A stretch of 51,338 bases of DNA from Saccharothrix sp. NRRL B-16348. GTDB taxonomy: Bacteria; Actinomycetota; Actinomycetes; Mycobacteriales; Pseudonocardiaceae. Under the pieces are notes generated by a model, which saw only the letters and a program-made list of their open reading frames with translations, made no database searches and was not told where the DNA came from. Position numbers and translations under genes: made by a program. Within the stretch, counting starts at the first letter, position 1, and each line of letters begins with the position of its first letter. Shown here piece after piece: positions 36,088 to 45,395 of this stretch. The stretch is taken from positions 1 to 51,338 of the forward strand of contig NZ_LGED01000268.1 in the NCBI RefSeq assembly GCF_001280085.1, written 5' to 3'.

Positions 36088-36394
36088 TCATTCCCCGCTG
36101 ACGTGGATCCGGGCGGGGGGAGCCCGGGATTCCAAGCGGGCCGCGGTTCGACGGGGGGATTGCGAACCGCGGTTCTGCCGCGCGGGTCGATCGGAGTGCG
36201 TGGGAGCCGACCCGCGAGGGCCTTGCCAACTTGGCAGATGGCCGGTGATCACCACAAGGGCCGGCGCTACTCCATTCGTGTGTTCTTAGCCGAGTTAAGT
36301 AACGCTGTAGCGGGACTGACGACCGCCTTGACCAGCGATGTGGCTTGACTCACGATGACGGGATCCCGGCCCCCAGGATGAATGAGGCAGCCGC
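36088..36394. other. Intergenic region before acyl-CoA ligase
   Basis: This 307-bp region has no gene. An AT-richer stretch around 36270-36310 (TTAGCCGAGTTAAGTAACGC) is a candidate promoter/operator zone with a small dyad CGCTGTAGCG (36303-36312). No clear -10 could be assigned. Confidence 0.4.
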
Positions 36395-37957
36395 ATGGTC
36401 TTCCGCAGTCCGTTCCCCGATGTCGCGGTCCCGGACGTCACGCTGCACGAGTTGCTCTTCGCCGACCTCGGCGAGCGCGCCGACCGGGTGGCCCTGGTCG
36501 ACGGCACCTCGGGCGCGTCGCTGACCTACCGCCAACTGGCCAGCGCGGTCGACCGCTTGGCCGCCGCGCTGGCCGCCAGGGGGATCGGCAAGGGCGACGT
36601 GGTGGGCATCCTCAGCCCGAACACCCCCTACTACGCCGTCGTGTTCCACGGCATCCTGCGCGCGGGCGCCACCGCGACCACCATCAACGCCCTGTACACG
36701 GCGGACGAGGTCGCGCACCAGTTGGCGGACGCCGGCGCGAAGATGCTGTTCACGGTGTCCGTGCTGCTGCCGAACGCCGCGCCGGGCGCGGAGAAGGCCG
36801 GCATCTCCGACGTCGTTGTGCTGGACGCCGCCGAGGGCTACCCCAGCCTGTCGTCGTTGCTGGCGAACGCCGAGCCGACGCCGGAGGTGTCGATCGACCC
36901 GGCCCAGGACGTGGCCGTCCTGCCGTACTCGTCCGGGACGACCGGCCGGGCCAAGGGCGTGATGCTGACGCACCGCAACCTGGTCGCGAACATCGTCCAG
37001 TGCGGGCCGCTGCTGAAGATCGGCGAGAGCACGAAGATCCTCGCCGTGCTGCCGTTCTTCCACATCTACGGCATGCAGGTGCTGATGAACAACGGCCTGC
37101 ACGTCGGCGCGACGGTGGTGACGCTGCCGAAGTTCGACCTGCCCGAGTTCCTGCGGGTGATCCAGGACCACCGGACCGACCGCGTCTACATCGCGCCGCC
37201 GGTCGCGGTGGCGCTGGCCAAGCACCCCCTGGTCGACCAGTACGACCTGTCCGGCATCGACACGATCTTCTCCGGCGCCGCGCCGCTGGACGTCGACCTG
37301 GCCGCGACCGTCGCCAAGCGCCTCGGCTGCCGCGTCTCGCAGGGCTACGGGATGACCGAGATGAGCCCGGTCAGCCACGCGATCCCGGACGGCCGCGACG
37401 ACATCTCCGTCGGCACGGTCGGCGTCATCGCGCCGAACATGGAGTGCCGCTTCATCGACCCGGCCACCGGCGAGGACGTGGGCGTCGGCGAGCGCGGCGA
37501 GCTGTGGTGCCGCGGCCCGAACGTCATGAAGGGCTACCTGAACAACCCCGAGGCCACCGCCGCCACGCTCGACGAGGACGGCTGGCTGCACACCGGCGAC
37601 GTCGCGATCATCGACGAGAACGGCCTGGTCAGCATCGTCGACCGGGTCAAGGAACTGATCAAGTACAAGGGCTACCAGGTGCCGCCGGCCGAGCTGGAAG
37701 CGCTGCTGCTGACGCACCCGGAGGTCGCCGACGCGGCCGTGGTCGGCGTGCGTGACGCGGAGGGCGAGGAGGTGCCGAAGGCCTTCGTCGTCCGCCAGCC
37801 GGGCACGGCGCTGGACGAGGCCGGCGTGATGGAGTTCGTGGCCTCCCAGGTGGCGCCGCACAAGAAGGTGAGGGTCGTGGAGTTCATCGAAGCGATCCCG
37901 AAGTCGGCCGCGGGCAAGATCCTGCGCAAGGACCTCCGGGCGCGGGAAGCTCGTTGA
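36395..37957 (+). CDS. 4-coumarate--CoA ligase-like acyl-CoA synthetase
   Basis: This 520-aa ANL-family enzyme activates a carboxylic acid as acyl-AMP and then acyl-CoA. It has the AMP-binding P-loop YSSGTTGRAKGVMLTH, motif QGYGMTEMSP, LHTGDVAIIDENG and the C-terminal catalytic Lys in GKILRKDL. The lack of a PCP or NRPS partner argues for a stand-alone ligase. Close relatives use hydroxycinnamates or fatty/aryl acids; the substrate is not deducible. The gene is bounded by terminators on both sides, so it is monocistronic. Confidence 0.93.
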   Translation: MVFRSPFPDVAVPDVTLHELLFADLGERADRVALVDGTSGASLTYRQLASAVDRLAAALAARGIGKGDVVGILSPNTPYYAVVFHGILRAGATATTINALYTADEVAHQLADAGAKMLFTVSVLLPNAAPGAEKAGISDVVVLDAAEGYPSLSSLLANAEPTPEVSIDPAQDVAVLPYSSGTTGRAKGVMLTHRNLVANIVQCGPLLKIGESTKILAVLPFFHIYGMQVLMNNGLHVGATVVTLPKFDLPEFLRVIQDHRTDRVYIAPPVAVALAKHPLVDQYDLSGIDTIFSGAAPLDVDLAATVAKRLGCRVSQGYGMTEMSPVSHAIPDGRDDISVGTVGVIAPNMECRFIDPATGEDVGVGERGELWCRGPNVMKGYLNNPEATAATLDEDGWLHTGDVAIIDENGLVSIVDRVKELIKYKGYQVPPAELEALLLTHPEVADAAVVGVRDAEGEEVPKAFVVRQPGTALDEAGVMEFVASQVAPHKKVRVVEFIEAIPKSAAGKILRKDLRAREAR

Positions 37958-37968
37958 TCCGCTGACCG

Positions 37969-38013
37969 GTTGGCGCGGGTCGGCCGCTGGAACCAGGTCC
38001 GACCTGCGCCAAC
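37969..38013 (+). terminator. Terminator after acyl-CoA ligase
   Basis: Arms 37969-37983 (GTTGGCGCGGGTCGG) and 37999-38013 (CCGACCTGCGCCAAC) pair over 15 positions with one G-U and a 15-nt loop, 11 nt after the stop. Confidence 0.8.
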
Positions 38014-38091
38014 AGGGTCACGGGTACCTGCCGTGGCGGGCGCCGGGCAGGAGGCGGCGTTGGGCTGCGCGACGGCATGAAGGGTGCTCCG

Positions 38092-38835
38092 ATGTCGAGG
38101 CCATCGAGGCGTGACCGCAAGAAGAAGCGCAACCGGGGCACTCGGAAGCGGGCCGATCCCGAGCCGTTACCCGTGTCGAGCGCGCCCGCCGAAGGCGATC
38201 GACGTTCGGCCGGCGACACCGCCGTGCGCAGGGCACTGGCATTGCCGGAGCGGCCTGGCCGGATCACCGCGGGGCTCCTCTTCCTGGCGATCATCGTGTT
38301 CGGCTACGAGGCGGCACCGCAGCTCGCCGACCCGGCCACGGTGTCCGGCGCCTGGGAGGTCTACTCGAACGGGTTGTGGGTGGCGGTGGCCTTCGGCGCG
38401 ACGGCCACGTTGACGACCCTGGCCTACTGCCTGGTGTTCTTCCGGGACGTGGAGCCCACCAGGAAGTTCCTGACGTGGGTCGCCCAGTACGCCGGCATCG
38501 GCGCGATCCTGGGCACCCTCCTGGGGTGCCGGATGGCCCTGCCCCTGGTGATCGCGTCGAAACAACCCGGCGGCCAGGCCTTCACCTTCTCGGGGTTCCT
38601 GGGGATGGTGAGCAACACCGCCACCATGCTCACCCTCCTGATGATCGCCACCTGCTGGATCCGGATGTGGGGTGTCGTGTCCGCGATCGCCCGCGCCAAC
38701 GCGGCGGAGACACCGGTGTCGCGGTGGCGCTTCGTGGGCTGGGCCAAGACCACCGCCCTGGTCGTGGTCACCGTGGGCGTGTCGAACCTCGTCGGACTGC
38801 GCGCGGCCAACGCCGTTCTCGTCATGTTGGGCTAG
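38092..38835 (+). CDS. Multi-pass membrane protein of unknown function
   Basis: I do not recognise this 247-aa protein. The N-terminal 60 residues are strongly basic (RRDRKKKRNRGTRKRAD), then four or five TM helices follow: ITAGLLFLAIIVFGYEA, GLWVAVAFGATATLTTLAYC, WVAQYAGIGAILGTLLGCRM, MVSNTATMLTLLMIATCWI and WAKTTALVVVTVGVSNLVGL. ATG 38092 follows AAGGG at a suitable distance; an in-frame ATG at 38077 is the alternative. This lies where the M. tuberculosis order has a LysE-type gene (Rv0488), but it is not that family. Confidence 0.7.
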   Translation: MSRPSRRDRKKKRNRGTRKRADPEPLPVSSAPAEGDRRSAGDTAVRRALALPERPGRITAGLLFLAIIVFGYEAAPQLADPATVSGAWEVYSNGLWVAVAFGATATLTTLAYCLVFFRDVEPTRKFLTWVAQYAGIGAILGTLLGCRMALPLVIASKQPGGQAFTFSGFLGMVSNTATMLTLLMIATCWIRMWGVVSAIARANAAETPVSRWRFVGWAKTTALVVVTVGVSNLVGLRAANAVLVMLG

Positions 38836-38953
38836 GACCACCTCGCCGGCACCACCCGATGGTGTTGATCCCCGTCACTCAGCGAGCCGGACCCGTCACG
38901 CTCCACAACCATGTCGGGTGCAAATCGGAGTCGACACATCGGAGAAGACACGC

Positions 38954-39214
38954 ATGCGCATTCTCGGAAGGCTGGCCCTCGCGGCCGGCGCCACCGCCGT
39001 CATCCTGCTGGCCGCGCCCGCCGCCAACGCCGCGGACGCCCCGGCGGAGCGAACGGCGAAGGGTGCGATGGACGCCGTTCCCAGCGGCGACCTGCTGGGC
39101 GCCCTGTCCAGCGTGCTGGCGCCGGTGACCAGCCTCGGCGGCGCGGCCGGCGGGACCGGCGGGATCAGCGGCCTGACCGGCGGGCTCGTGGGCGTCAGTG
39201 GTCTCGGCGGCTGA
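38954..39214 (+). CDS. Small secreted Gly-rich protein
   Basis: This 86-aa protein has a clear Sec signal (RILGRLALAAGATAVILLAA, cleavage after APAANA near residue 27) and a mature peptide of about 60 residues. The mature part ends in a Gly-rich repeat (GGAAGGTGGISGLTGGLVGV) and has no Cys. GGAG lies about 10 nt before the ATG, and a strong hairpin follows. The size and Gly/Leu/Val composition recall small surface-active or wall proteins, but it lacks the chaplin pattern. Function unknown. Confidence 0.75.
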   Translation: MRILGRLALAAGATAVILLAAPAANAADAPAERTAKGAMDAVPSGDLLGALSSVLAPVTSLGGAAGGTGGISGLTGGLVGVSGLGG

Positions 39215-39223
39215 TCCGGCTTC

Positions 39224-39251
39224 GGGCCGGGCCCCGCGAGAGGCCCGGCCC
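39224..39251 (+). terminator. Terminator after small secreted gene
   Basis: Perfect 10-bp arms GGGCCGGGCC (39224-39233) and GGCCCGGCCC (39242-39251) with an 8-nt loop, 9 nt after the stop. Confidence 0.8.
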
Positions 39252-39328
39252 CGCCGCCCGCTGCACCGATCAAGATCACACCTGCCACCGGCGTGAGCCG
39301 GCCCCGTCCATCTGGCAGGCTGACGCCC

Positions 39329-40075
39329 ATGGCTGTCGGAACCCTGGTGCTGCTCCGCCACGGCGAGAGCGTCTGGAACGCGGAGAACCTGTTCACCGGT
39401 TGGGTGGACGTCCCCCTCTCGGAGAAGGGTGTGAACGAGGCGAAGCGCGGCGGCGTGCTGCTGCGTGAAGCGGGCGTGCTGCCGGAGGTGGTGCACACGT
39501 CGCTGCTGCGGCGGGCCATCGGCACCGCCAACCTCGCGCTCGACGCGGCCGACCGGCACTGGATCCCGGTCCGCCGGGACTGGCGGCTCAACGAGCGCCA
39601 CTACGGCGCGCTCCAGGGCAAGAACAAGAAGCAGACGCTGGAGGAGTTCGGCGAGGAGCAGTTCATGCTCTGGCGCCGTTCCTACGACACCCCGCCGCCG
39701 CCGATCGAGCCCGGCACCGAGTTCAGCCAGGACGCCGACCCGCGCTACGCCGACCTCGGCCCCGACCTGCCGCTCACCGAGTGCCTGCTGGACGTGGTCA
39801 AGCGGATGATCCCGTACTGGGAGTCCTCGATCGTGCCGGACCTGCGCACGGGCAAGACGGTGCTGGTCGCCGCGCACGGCAACTCGCTGCGCGCGCTGGT
39901 CAAGCACCTCGACGGCGTCTCGGACGAGGCGATCGCGGGCCTGAACATCCCCACCGGCATCCCGCTGCGCTACGACCTGGACGAGGAGCTGAAGCCGCTC
40001 AAGCCGGGCGGCGAGTACCTCGACCCGGACGCGGCGGCGGACGCGATCAAGGCCGTGGCCAACCAGGGTCGCTGA
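39329..40075 (+). CDS. gpmA: 2,3-bisphosphoglycerate-dependent phosphoglycerate mutase
   Basis: This 248-aa glycolytic enzyme interconverts 3- and 2-phosphoglycerate. The phosphohistidine motif is [10 protein letters not shown] (His11). [11 protein letters not shown], the acid segment [14 protein letters not shown] and the second His in [17 protein letters not shown] complete the active site. Length is normal for dPGM. ATG 39329 has CAGGCT 7 nt upstream, suggesting leaderless mRNA. It precedes senX3, as in mycobacteria. Confidence 0.96.
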   Translation: MAVGTLVLLRHGESVWNAENLFTGWVDVPLSEKGVNEAKRGGVLLREAGVLPEVVHTSLLRRAIGTANLALDAADRHWIPVRRDWRLNERHYGALQGKNKKQTLEEFGEEQFMLWRRSYDTPPPPIEPGTEFSQDADPRYADLGPDLPLTECLLDVVKRMIPYWESSIVPDLRTGKTVLVAAHGNSLRALVKHLDGVSDEAIAGLNIPTGIPLRYDLDEELKPLKPGGEYLDPDAAADAIKAVANQGR

Positions 40076-40090
40076 CCGAGGTCGGACTCC

Positions 40091-40135
40091 GACGGCGGCA
40101 CGTGCGCGGGAACACCCGGCGCCCGTGCCGCCGTC
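40091..40135 (+). terminator. Terminator after gpmA
   Basis: Perfect 12-bp arms GACGGCGGCACG (40091-40102) and CGTGCCGCCGTC (40124-40135), with GGG/CCC in the loop, 15 nt after the stop. The remaining 227 bp up to senX3 hold no gene. One isolated GGTGAAC at about 40250 resembles a PHO half-site, but no partner was found. Confidence 0.8.
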
Positions 40136-40362
40136 TCGTTTCCGCACCCTTCGTTCCCGGCACGTCCTCCGCTCGTCACCTGGAGGAGAACCCGGCTTCC
40201 GCCGATCGGCACCTGTCCGAACGCGACCTGACTCAATTGGACACGATTGGGTGAACGGCGGTCGTCTCCTGGGAGAACATCGGTCCCGGACGGTGTCGCA
40301 GGAGTCACGAACCAGGCGTGAGCTCTAGGCCGTACCCCGCCTGACCTGCTTACGATGCGCTT

Positions 40363-41562
40363 GTGACCGCAACGGGTTACCTCGTCCTGTCGATCGGCGC
40401 TCTGCTGATCGGCGGCGTCGCGTTTCTCGCCGGACGGACCACCGCACGGGCTCGCGAGACGCGTCCGCGCGGCCTCACCGTCGCCGACCTGATGGCCAGG
40501 GTCGTCCACTCCTCACCCAGCGGCATCGCCGTCCTCAACGGCTTCGGCGACGTCGTGCTGCACAACGCCCGCGCCGAGGACCTCGGCGTGGTCCGCAACA
40601 ACCGGGTGGACGACCGGGCCAGACGCGCCGCCGAGATGGCCCGCAGCCACGGTGGCGTGATCTCGGTGGACCTGTCGTCGCTGGAGGTCATCAAGGGCCG
40701 CCAGCCGCAGGCCGTGCACGCCACCGTCAAGGTGCTCACCGAGGGTTTCGTGGTGGTCGACGCCTCCGACGAGTCCGAGTCGGTGCGGCTGGAGGCGACC
40801 AGGCGCGACTTCGTGGCCAACGTCAGCCACGAGCTGAAGACCCCGGTCGGCGCGCTCGCGCTGCTGGCCGAGGCGGTGCTGGACGCCGCGGACGACCAGG
40901 AGGAGGTCCGCCGGTTCAGCGCCAAGATCATGCAGGAGGCCACCCGGCTCGGCACCCTGGTCACCGAGCTGATCGCGCTGTCGCGGCTGCAGGGCGCGGA
41001 GAAGCTGCCGGAGCTCAGCCGGGTCGAGGTCGACGTGGTCATCGACGAGGCGATGAGCCGGTCGAAGCTGGCCGCCGAGTCCGCCGGCATCGAGATCGCC
41101 ACCGACGACCCGAGCGGCCTCGAGGTCGAGGGCGACCGGACGTTGCTGGTCACGGCGTTGAGCAACCTCCTGGACAACGCGGTCGCGTACTCGCCGCCGG
41201 GCAGCCCGGTGTCGGTCAGCCGCAAGCTCGTCGACGGTTTCGTCGAGATCGCCGTCACCGACCGGGGCATCGGCATCGCCGAGGACCAGCAGACCCGCGT
41301 GTTCGAGCGCTTCTACCGGGTCGACAAGGCCCGGTCACGTGCCACCGGCGGCACCGGCCTCGGCCTCGCCATCGTCAAGCACGTCGCCAACAACCACGGC
41401 GGCGAGGTGAAGCTGTGGAGCCTGCCCGGCACCGGCTCCACCTTCACGCTGCGCATCCCGGCTCATCCAGACCAGGACGAGCCCACCCAGGACCTGCCAA
41501 CACAGGAGCTGGCGAGCCCCGTGCCGAGCGGCGCGGGCAGCAACCACGGAGGAGAGCTGTGA
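40363..41562 (+). CDS. senX3: Phosphate-responsive sensor histidine kinase
   Basis: This is a 399-aa kinase of the SenX3-RegX3 system, which controls the phosphate starvation response. It has one obvious N-terminal TM (GYLVLSIGALLIGGVAFLAG), a PAS-like domain (about 45-140), HisKA with NVSHELKTPVGALALLAEAV (phospho-His about 156), N-box ALSNLLDNAVAYSP, G1 DRGIGI and G2 GGTGLGLAIVKH. TACGAT (40351-40356) is 6 nt before GTG 40363, suggesting leaderless transcription. The GTGA overlap with regX3 couples the two. Confidence 0.96.
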   Translation: MTATGYLVLSIGALLIGGVAFLAGRTTARARETRPRGLTVADLMARVVHSSPSGIAVLNGFGDVVLHNARAEDLGVVRNNRVDDRARRAAEMARSHGGVISVDLSSLEVIKGRQPQAVHATVKVLTEGFVVVDASDESESVRLEATRRDFVANVSHELKTPVGALALLAEAVLDAADDQEEVRRFSAKIMQEATRLGTLVTELIALSRLQGAEKLPELSRVEVDVVIDEAMSRSKLAAESAGIEIATDDPSGLEVEGDRTLLVTALSNLLDNAVAYSPPGSPVSVSRKLVDGFVEIAVTDRGIGIAEDQQTRVFERFYRVDKARSRATGGTGLGLAIVKHVANNHGGEVKLWSLPGTGSTFTLRIPAHPDQDEPTQDLPTQELASPVPSGAGSNHGGEL

Positions 41563-42239
41563 CCAGGGTGCTCATCGTGGAGGACGAGGAGTCCTTCGCC
41601 GATCCGCTCGCCTTCCTGCTGCGCAAGGAGGGCTTCACCGCGGCGCTCGCGGCCACCGGCCAGGAGGCGCTGGAGGAGTTCGACCGCAACGGCGCCGACA
41701 TCGTGCTGCTCGACCTCATGCTCCCCGGGATGAGCGGCACGGACGTGTGCAAGCAGCTGCGCGCCCGCTCCGCCGTGCCGGTGATCATGGTCACGGCCCG
41801 GGACAGCGAGATCGACAAGGTCGTCGGCCTGGAGCTGGGCGCGGACGACTACGTCACCAAGCCGTACTCGGCCCGCGAGCTGATCGCCCGGATCCGGGCC
41901 GTGCTGCGGCGCGGCGGCGAGTCCGAGGAGCTGCTGCCGCAGGTCCTGGAGGCGGGGCCGGTGCGGATGGACGTCGAGCGGCACGTGGTGACCGTGGACG
42001 GCGCCGAGGTCAGCCTGCCGCTCAAGGAGTTCGACCTTTTGGAGTACCTGCTGCGCAACGTCGGCCGGGTGTTGACCCGCGGCCAACTGATCGACCGGGT
42101 GTGGGGCGCGGACTACGTCGGGGACACCAAAACCCTGGACGTGCACGTCAAGCGGCTGCGGTCGAAGATCGAGCCAGACCCGTCGGCGCCGCGGTACCTC
42201 GTCACCGTGCGCGGACTGGGATACAAGTTCGAATCCTGA
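41559..42239 (+). CDS. regX3: OmpR-family response regulator
   Basis: This 226-aa regulator has a receiver domain with acidic VEDEES, phospho-acceptor Asp52 in VLLDLMLPG and Lys in YVTKPYSA. The winged-helix DNA-binding domain contains LKEFDLLEYLLRNVGRVLTR, then VWGADYVGDTKTLDVHVKRL. The GTG start overlaps the senX3 stop and has GGAGGAG 4-5 nt upstream. It is expected to activate phosphate-uptake genes when phosphorylated by SenX3. Confidence 0.96.
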   Translation: MTRVLIVEDEESFADPLAFLLRKEGFTAALAATGQEALEEFDRNGADIVLLDLMLPGMSGTDVCKQLRARSAVPVIMVTARDSEIDKVVGLELGADDYVTKPYSARELIARIRAVLRRGGESEELLPQVLEAGPVRMDVERHVVTVDGAEVSLPLKEFDLLEYLLRNVGRVLTRGQLIDRVWGADYVGDTKTLDVHVKRLRSKIEPDPSAPRYLVTVRGLGYKFES

Positions 42240-42266
42240 TCATCCCGACCAGGTACGGTGCACCGC

Positions 42267-43277
42267 GTGCGCCTAGGGGTGCTTGATGTCGGGTCCAACA
42301 CCGTCCACCTCTTGGTGGTGGACGCTCATCGTGGTGCCCACCCGACGCCGATGAGTTCGGAGAAGTCCGTGCTGCGCCTCGCGGAGCAGCTGGACGGCTC
42401 CGGGCTGCTCGGGCGTGAGGGCGCCGACCAGCTGGTGCGCACCGTCGCCGCGTCCAAGGCGGCGGCGGAGCGGCTCGGCTGCGAGGACCTGATGGCGTTC
42501 GCCACGTCCGCGGTGCGCGAGGCGGGCAACTCCGCCGAGGTGCTGGACCGCGTGCGCGCCGAGACCGGCGTCGACCTGCAGGTGCTGACCGGCGAGGACG
42601 AGGCGCGGTACACGTTCCTCGCGGTGCGCCGCTGGTACGGCTGGTCGGCGGGCAGGCTGCTGTGCCTGGACATCGGCGGCGGGTCGCTGGAGCTGGCGGT
42701 CGGCGTGGACGAGGAGCCGGAGGAGGCGTTCTCGGTGCCGTTGGGCGCGGGCAGGCTGACCCGGACCAGGTTCCGCAACGACCCGCCCACCAGGGCCGAG
42801 GTGCGCGAGACCACCGAGTGGCTGGCCGAGCAGCTCGCGCCGGTGGCGAAGAAGATCCGCCGGGTGGGCACCCCTGATCGCGTGGTCGCGACGTCCAAGA
42901 CGTTCCGCACGCTGGCCAGGCTGACCGGCGCGGCGCCGTCGTCGGCCGGTCCGCGCGCGCGGCGCGTGCTCACCGACGCGGGCCTGCGGCAGCTCATCGC
43001 GTTCGTCTCGCGGATGTCCGCGGCCGACCTGGCGGAGCTCGAAGGGGTGAGCGCGAGCCGTGCCCACCAGCTGGTGGCGGGCGCTCTGGTGGCGGAGGCC
43101 ACCATGCGAGCCCTGTCACTCGGCGAGCTGGAGATTTGCCCCTGGGCCCTGCGGGAAGGTGTCATCCTGCGTCGGCTGGACCACACTAATGGTTCGGACC
43201 CGGACACCCCGCCGGACCGCACCCGCCGGACGGGTGACACTGGACGGACTGGCCGCCACGGGGCACGGTGGAGTTGA
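42267..43277 (+). CDS. ppx: Exopolyphosphatase/pppGpp phosphatase (Ppx/GppA)
   Basis: This is a 336-aa ASKHA-fold phosphatase. It shows the N-terminal phosphate-1 motif [24 protein letters not shown], the phosphate-2 motif [14 protein letters not shown] and a [16 protein letters not shown] segment. Family members degrade polyphosphate or (p)ppGpp, which fits the link to phosphate signalling through adjacent senX3-regX3. GTG 42267 is chosen because TACGGT (42254-42259) is 7 nt upstream; an in-frame GTG at 42258 overlaps that element. The C-terminal 30 residues are Thr/Arg-rich and probably disordered. Confidence 0.93.
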   Translation: MRLGVLDVGSNTVHLLVVDAHRGAHPTPMSSEKSVLRLAEQLDGSGLLGREGADQLVRTVAASKAAAERLGCEDLMAFATSAVREAGNSAEVLDRVRAETGVDLQVLTGEDEARYTFLAVRRWYGWSAGRLLCLDIGGGSLELAVGVDEEPEEAFSVPLGAGRLTRTRFRNDPPTRAEVRETTEWLAEQLAPVAKKIRRVGTPDRVVATSKTFRTLARLTGAAPSSAGPRARRVLTDAGLRQLIAFVSRMSAADLAELEGVSASRAHQLVAGALVAEATMRALSLGELEICPWALREGVILRRLDHTNGSDPDTPPDRTRRTGDTGRTGRHGARWS

Positions 43278-44464
43278 TGAGTCGAGAGAGCGAGTCGGAG
43301 CAGACCCAGCGCACCGTCGCGGAGTTGCTCGCCCAGTACGGCGGGGGCTCCGGCGAGGTGACGCCGCGTCGGCGACGGCGCCGTGCCGAAGAGGCCTCGG
43401 ACACCGCTCCGCAGGCCATCATCGACCGCGTCAACTCCGACAGCGGACGGCTGCGCGCCATCCGGGACGAGTCCGAGGCGCCGCCCGCCGCGCCGCCGTT
43501 GCCCCAGCGGCAGCGGCCGGTCGAGGCCGAGCGCACGGCCTACCAGCCGCCGGTGCCGCCGGTGGCGCGTCCCGAGCGTCCCGAGCCGCCGGTGTCCCGG
43601 CTGGAACCGCCGGTCTCGCGGCTGGACTCGCCCGTGTCCCGGCTCGACCCGCCGAAGCAGGCCGAATCCGGGCGCAGACGCGCGCCCGAGGTCGACCCGG
43701 CCGAGGAGACCCGCGTCGTGCCGCCGATCGTGGCCGACTACCAGGGTGACCAGTCCCGGCCCAACCTGCCGAAACCGCCGCTCAAGCCCGAGACGTCGCG
43801 CTCCAACGTGGTGCGGCCCGTGCCGCCCGGCGCGCCTCCCGCGGCGAAGCCGCCGGTGCGCGAGCCGGTGACCGAGGTGATGCCGCGCATCACCGACAAG
43901 CTCGCGCCGAACGTGCCGCTGGAGTCGCTGCCGACCGAGTCGGTGCTGATCGTGCCGCCCGCGCCGCCGAGGCTGCCCGACCCGCTGCCCGACCAGTCCG
44001 CCGAGGACTGGTTCGGCGACGACGAGCCGGAAGAGGCCGTCGAGGGCGAGAGCACCGCGTTCCACCCGTACGTCGACCTCGACGAGGAAGACGACGACGA
44101 CTACTCGCGCCGCGACTTCCAGCGCCGCGACCTCGACGATGACGGGCCCGCCGGGCTGGGCGACGTCGACGACGAGGACGACGAGCGCCCCGCCGACCGT
44201 TCGGCGGGCAAGGAGTGGCTGCTCATGATCGGGCAGCTGGCCGCGGGCGTGATCGGTGGCGCGGCCCTGTGGCTGGGCTTCAACTACCTGTGGCGCACGG
44301 CCGCGCCCGCGGCGCTGGTGGTGGCACTGGCGGTGACCGTCGGCCTGGTGATGATGGTCCGCAAGATCCGCCGTGCGGACGACCTCCAGACGACGGTCCT
44401 GGCGGTGCTCGTCGGGTTGATCGTGACGGTGTCGCCCGCGGCGATGCTGCTGGTGAACTCTTGA
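43277..44464 (+). CDS. Membrane protein with long disordered N-terminus (Rv0497-like)
   Basis: This is a 395-aa protein. The first 310 residues are Pro/Arg/Glu-rich and mostly disordered: a short conserved start (TVAELLAQYGG), repeats of LEPPVSRLDSPVSRLDPP, then an acidic Asp/Glu region. The last 85 residues have three TM helices (WLLMIGQLAAGVIGGAALWL, AAPAALVVALAVTVGLVMMV and TTVLAVLVGLIVTVSPAAML). It follows ppx and overlaps its stop by one base, as Rv0497 does in M. tuberculosis. Function unknown. Confidence 0.87.
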   Translation: MSRESESEQTQRTVAELLAQYGGGSGEVTPRRRRRRAEEASDTAPQAIIDRVNSDSGRLRAIRDESEAPPAAPPLPQRQRPVEAERTAYQPPVPPVARPERPEPPVSRLEPPVSRLDSPVSRLDPPKQAESGRRRAPEVDPAEETRVVPPIVADYQGDQSRPNLPKPPLKPETSRSNVVRPVPPGAPPAAKPPVREPVTEVMPRITDKLAPNVPLESLPTESVLIVPPAPPRLPDPLPDQSAEDWFGDDEPEEAVEGESTAFHPYVDLDEEDDDDYSRRDFQRRDLDDDGPAGLGDVDDEDDERPADRSAGKEWLLMIGQLAAGVIGGAALWLGFNYLWRTAAPAALVVALAVTVGLVMMVRKIRRADDLQTTVLAVLVGLIVTVSPAAMLLVNS

Positions 44465-45246
44465 TCCCGGTCGGCCTGTCCACCGCGGCCGTGTGGCCGC
44501 AGCCCGCCGGCGCCGCGTTCGAGGCCGCCGCCGAGCTGGGGTACGACGGCGTCGAGCTCATGGTGTGGGCCGATCCGGTGAGCCAGGACGTGCGCGCGGT
44601 CGAACGGCTCTCGAAGCGCTACGCGATGCCGGTGCTGGCCGTGCACGCGCCGTGCCTGCTGATCAGCCAGCGCGTGTGGTCGCCGGACCCGGCCGAGCGG
44701 CTGCGGCGCAGCGTGCGCGCCGCCGCCGACCTGGGCGCGCGGACCGTCGTGCTGCACCCGCCGTTCGTGTGGCAGCGGCGGTACGCGGAGGGCTTCGCCG
44801 ACCTGGTCGCGTCGCTGGAGGACGACAGCGGCGTCGCCATCGCGGTGGAGAACATGTTCCCGGTGCGGCGTCCCCTCGGGCGGGGGCGATCGGTGCAGGT
44901 CACGGCGTTCCGGCCGTCGATCGACCCGACCGACGTCGGGCACCGGAACTACACGCTCGACCTGTCGCACGCGTCGGCCGCGCACGTGGACACGATGGAG
45001 CTGGCCAAGCGGATGGGCGACGGGCTCACCCACGTGCACCTGGCGGACGGCTCCGGCCTGCCCAAGGACGAGCACCTGGTGCCCGGCCGCGGCACCGAGC
45101 CGTGCGCCGAGCTGCTGTCCCACCTGACCCGCACGGGCTTCACCGGGCAGGTCGTGCTGGAGGTCAACACCCGCCGCGCCCGCACCGCCGCCGAGCGGTC
45201 CGAGCTCCTGGCCGAATCCCTCCTGTTCGCCCGCCTCCACCTCTGA
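44461..45246 (+). CDS. TIM-barrel sugar phosphate isomerase/epimerase-like protein
   Basis: This 261-aa protein has the AP endonuclease 2/xylose isomerase-like barrel, with metal-binding residues plausible in GYDGVELMVW, VLAVHAPCLL, VVLHPPF, AVENMF, YTLDLSHASA, HVHLADGSG and VVLEVNT. It corresponds to Rv0498 in the ppx-Rv0497-Rv0498 order. The TTG start at 44461 overlaps the previous stop (TTGA). The substrate is unknown. A repeat array starts 4 nt after its stop. Confidence 0.87.
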   Translation: MIPVGLSTAAVWPQPAGAAFEAAAELGYDGVELMVWADPVSQDVRAVERLSKRYAMPVLAVHAPCLLISQRVWSPDPAERLRRSVRAAADLGARTVVLHPPFVWQRRYAEGFADLVASLEDDSGVAIAVENMFPVRRPLGRGRSVQVTAFRPSIDPTDVGHRNYTLDLSHASAAHVDTMELAKRMGDGLTHVHLADGSGLPKDEHLVPGRGTEPCAELLSHLTRTGFTGQVVLEVNTRRARTAAERSELLAESLLFARLHL

Positions 45247-45250
45247 CCTC

Positions 45251-45338
45251 CGCGCGTGTCCTACCTTCAGAACGCGCGTGTCCTACGTTCGCGTCGCGAG
45301 AGTCCTACGTTCAGGACGCGTGAATTCAACGCTCAGGT
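45251..45338. repeat. 22-bp unit array 4
   Basis: Three forward units (45251-45272, 45273-45294, 45295-45316; core GTCCTACGTTC, one with CTACCTTC) and a cap (45317-45338) with GAATTCAACGCTCAG. It lies between the isomerase gene and the PRODH promoter, 4 nt after a stop codon. Confidence 0.88.
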
Positions 45339-45395
45339 CGACGGACGGCGAACTCGCATCCGCTCCGGCGCCGGTCAGCGGCTAGGGTCTTGATC

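Noticed and set aside
40136..40362. PHO box for SenX3-RegX3 autoregulation
   Set aside because: Only one half-site-like GGTGAAC was found near 40250, without a properly spaced second copy.
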